Assembly (NCBI RefSeq): GCF_014633365.1
Contig: NC_068350.1
Location: 2,361,001-2,425,000 of the forward strand
From: Diospyros lotus
Lineage: Eukaryota > Streptophyta > Magnoliopsida > Ericales > Ebenaceae
Direction: 5' to 3'
Length of the DNA: 64,000 bases
A model generated the notes under the pieces. That model had not been told where the DNA came from, searched no databases, and worked only from the letters and a program-made list of their open reading frames with translations. Made by a program: the position numbers and the translations under genes. This document shows positions 60,701 to 64,000 of this stretch, in pieces (the first letter of the stretch is position 1; every line of letters starts with the position of its first letter).

Positions 60701-63700
60701 CTCCAAGAAACATAATGTCTATACACTATTCACATAAAATCGTAAAGAATAGAGTCAATCCTATTTCTAATATTCGTGTCTAATCAATTTCTTCCTCTGC
60801 AAATCTCTTAAAAAGCACATATGAAACACTCTCATACTACAAATAAATTTATCATTCTATCTTGACAACAATATTTTTTTAAGTCTAATTAACATTAGTT
60901 AGGTCATTATGTTGTTTATTAAATGCTATATGCACAAGTAATCTTTTTGAAGATGCATGACACATATATATTTATAATAATTTTATATAAAATTAATAAT
61001 AAATATACTCGCTATCTACTATAAATTGTTATTAATTCTAAATCTTATTATTGGGAATTTAAATAAAATTATTATAAATTTAGATGGGATACATTAATTT
61101 ATAAAAATGATTTGTTAATCAAATCTGTTAGCAATAGCATACATTTTTCCCTAATAAATAATGAAGTGGGATTAAGACCCTTTTGGCAATTGCTTTTGAA
61201 TCATTAATCGCAGGAATAGTATAAAGGTGGGCTTGGCAAATTGGTGGGTCTTTTGATCATGACCCTGCTTCTGCCTCCCTTTTGACTAAAAGCGATTTGG
61301 TATAGTAAAAGTTATTTTACAAGTCAGTTCTTGTTTGGAGATGATATGTTCAAATCTTACTTGAGTTTTGTTTTAACTTTAATTTTGATAGATTTTAATC
61401 GACCAAAATGACATATTAAAATAGTTAGGTTATAGTTTTGAAATTTTTGGTCGATTCCATCTTATCTTTTGTCTATTAAAGTCTCAAAACTTTAACATGT
61501 TACCCAACTTTAGTAGACCATATTTATAACATTGACAAACTCAATAAAATTGAAAAATCTTATTTTGCATGTTATTACACTTTAGTCGATCAAACTAGTT
61601 ATCTTCCTTGAAAAGCAATAATTGAACATTTTCTATTAATATTTTCATATGACACTCTGTATTAATATTTCATACATTTATATCGTTATTAATATCTCGT
61701 TATCATCAAAGATTATTGATTATCTCCTTGAAGTTAACAAGTCTTAAATTCAAATAAATGAGCATTAATGTATTATATTAGATAGTTGACAACTATTTTA
61801 AAACTTATATAATCAAATAGAGTAATCCTATTTATCTAAACTGGAGATGGATCTCCAGTTTAATTCATGCATTTTCATTGAAAAATAAAATAATTAATAA
61901 AAATGTATCAACTGTGTCTAGATAAATAGCATTACTAAGTCAAATATTATAAATTATAAACATACAAAATTCATGTAACTAGTCTTATTAAATGAGAATT
62001 CAAACCCAATCTATGTTAATGTTATTTGTAAACCCGAAATGGAGAGAGGAGAGAAATGGTATTTGAATATTCAAATTTGATATTTGTGGTGATAATTTAT
62101 ATTAATATTTTATACATTTATATTTATATATTAAATAGTATAAGACATTAAAATGCCAAACTTAAGTATTCAAATAACAATTATAATTTTAAAATTACTT
62201 ATAAAAGTTAGGTCATATTAAGGGATATTTGGCATTGAGATGATATGTAGTGGGTGTTGAGTCCAACTTCAAAATTGATCATTTGGTAACATTTCAAATT
62301 TCTAAATATAACTCGTTTGGGTTCAATTGAAATGATTCAACTCTACTTCACTAAATGGTTGAATTATAATTATTTTTAATATATCTATTTTACCTTTTTA
62401 AGTGAATTAATAAAAATTTTAACTTGATTGAAAGCTTAAAAGTGGTTTTTTATTAAGAGACGTAACGATAGCGAAACGATTAGGCCGAAAAATCTTAAAT
62501 TAATATAATTTTTTAAAAGTAAAATATAAATAATTTAGATATATTTAAAGAGTTTTGCATTTGAACGATGTCACGATTATATTAATTTAACTTTTTGTGA
62601 TTAAATCATGTACATTTTATATTATGCCTTTTACTGTCTTACCCTATTCCGCATTATTTTTCTTAACTCTTTTTAGCTATAATTTTTATAAAGATTTAAA
62701 TTATTTAAGGGCTAATTTTTGTGTAAAAAAGAAATATTAAATTGAGGGGGGATGTGGGACCCACCAAAAGATTTCATTGGGAGCCCCAGATCTTCTCTTT
62801 ACTCTACTGTCTGTGTCTGATTATGGCAAGTTGATTTTTGCCAGCGAATACCAACTTAGCCAAAGAGACACAGTGGGTTTTACTGTGTTTTCTAATATTT
62901 TATTATTATTTAAAAAAAACACCACATTTAGGGCAGCTTGATTGTATTTTTATTTTTTATTTTCAAATTTTATAACTAAGATAAAAATTATATTTAATTA
63001 CCTATTTATTTTTAAAATTTTGAAAAAAAAACTTATTTTCCAAATATTTTACTTGTATTAATGCTCACTAATCGTTATTAATTTATTTTCATTTGAGATA
63101 TTAAACGAGTTAGTTTATACTCTCTCGTAAGTTATAAAATTTTAATTAAATTAAATTGACTAAAATTAGTGGTTCGACTCAATTTAATTTGTAGATAAAT
63201 TCAATTTAGCTCCTAAATTTAAAATTTTGAATTATTTAAGTTCAATTTAAACTGATCAAAATTTTTAAAATAATGTTATTTTTTACCAAAATTAATTATT
63301 TTTATTTACTTACACTTTGTTATTTTTATTTTTTTCTATTTGAACAATATTCAATAAATTCAATTTAAATTATAAAAAATATTAAGTCTATTCAATTTAA
63401 ATAATTTAATAATCGAATCCATCAAATGCTAATTTTTAATTATAATTTATTTTTTAAAAAATGAAAAAAATACTTTTTCAAACAATAAAAGTTAAACAAT
63501 GTGTGGGACCTACGACGTATATGACAAACTTATCTTTTTTTATATTAATTAAGGTTAAAATTAAATATTTGTTAACAATAATAATAATAATAATAATAAT
63601 ATAATAAATTACAATTTTGCCAAGAGTGTGAATCCCAATGACACAATAAATAAAAACAAACACTTGAAACGGCTAGTTATTTCGAAAACATTTATAGAAT

Positions 63701-64000
63701 TTAATTCAAAACAAAGAGATGATAAGATTAAAGGTAGTATTTATCATTGTCAATGTATAGTTAGTATCATATTGGATTATGTCAAGATTATTAGAATATT
63801 TAATATATTAGATTACCTCAGAATTGTTAAAATATTTAGTATATCATCTTCAAATATTTAGAGTATCTTCTAAATATTCCTCTACCTATTTTTCTTAATC
63901 GAGTTTATAATTTTATAATATTATAAATAGTCTTATATGAAATATAATTTAGAATGGATATGATGATTAATATTGATAGAGTTTTGCTAATGAGTGCCTA
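60701..64000. other. Intergenic AT-rich region, no gene recognised
   Basis: AT-rich to the end of the window with only short spurious ORFs. 62740-62900 is a moderately complex patch with no recognised product. An ATA microsatellite lies near 63577-63603. Confidence 0.55.

Noticed and set aside
1..64000. CRISPR arrays, operons, ribosome binding sites, rRNA or tRNA genes
   Set aside because: None was seen. The sequence is eukaryotic nuclear DNA, and no stretch with a tRNA-like TTCGA box had a matching A box.

Overview
The window is nuclear DNA from a flowering plant, most likely a eudicot. Coding islands with GT-AG introns sit in AT-rich intergenic DNA full of transposon remnants, microsatellites and homopolymer runs. 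The gene families (SAM-domain protein, JINGUBANG-like WD40, plant matrix metalloproteinase, plant MYND protein) are plant types, and the introns rule out a prokaryote. The species cannot be named from sequence alone.

Layout. 1-3679: intergenic DNA and the 3' flank of a minus-strand SAM-domain gene whose seven coding exons run from 14595 to 3680. Its fifth intron (5203-11601) holds a nested set of mobile elements: a plus-strand LINE fragment split by a 579 bp solo LTR, then a minus-strand LINE fragment split by a 3.3 kb LTR retrotransposon with clean 5 bp target duplications. That retrotransposon has no recognisable gag or pol. Inside it is a degraded open frame whose last part resembles the C-terminus of splicing factor SF3B2 (SAP145), so it looks like a host-gene capture. 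14600-29500: mostly intergenic, with a 1.1 kb solo LTR carrying an array of a palindromic motif, a non-autonomous terminal-inverted-repeat element, a degenerate repeat field with a perfect 86 bp tandem duplication, and a broken AP2/ERF gene.

29573-30929: two-exon WD40 gene. 37198-38491: matrix metalloproteinase with an intron in a family normally described as intronless, and with the same six bases at both splice junctions. 39-48 kb: an LTR-like repeat fragment, a decayed hAT transposase, and a 2.6 kb LTR-like block. 49361-49558: small basic protein gene with a clear TATA box. 50656-50940: small putative membrane-protein ORF of uncertain structure. 52245-59201: eleven-exon MYND zinc-finger gene. 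59.2-64 kb: its promoter side, with a perfect G-box palindrome, then intergenic DNA with a MITE inserted in an older repeat.

The genes do not form a pathway. They are ordinary single plant genes separated by transposons. The most unusual item is the SF3B2-carrying retrotransposon lodged in an intron of the SAM gene. Gene structures were read by eye from splice signals, reading phase and remembered protein families; no database search was possible.
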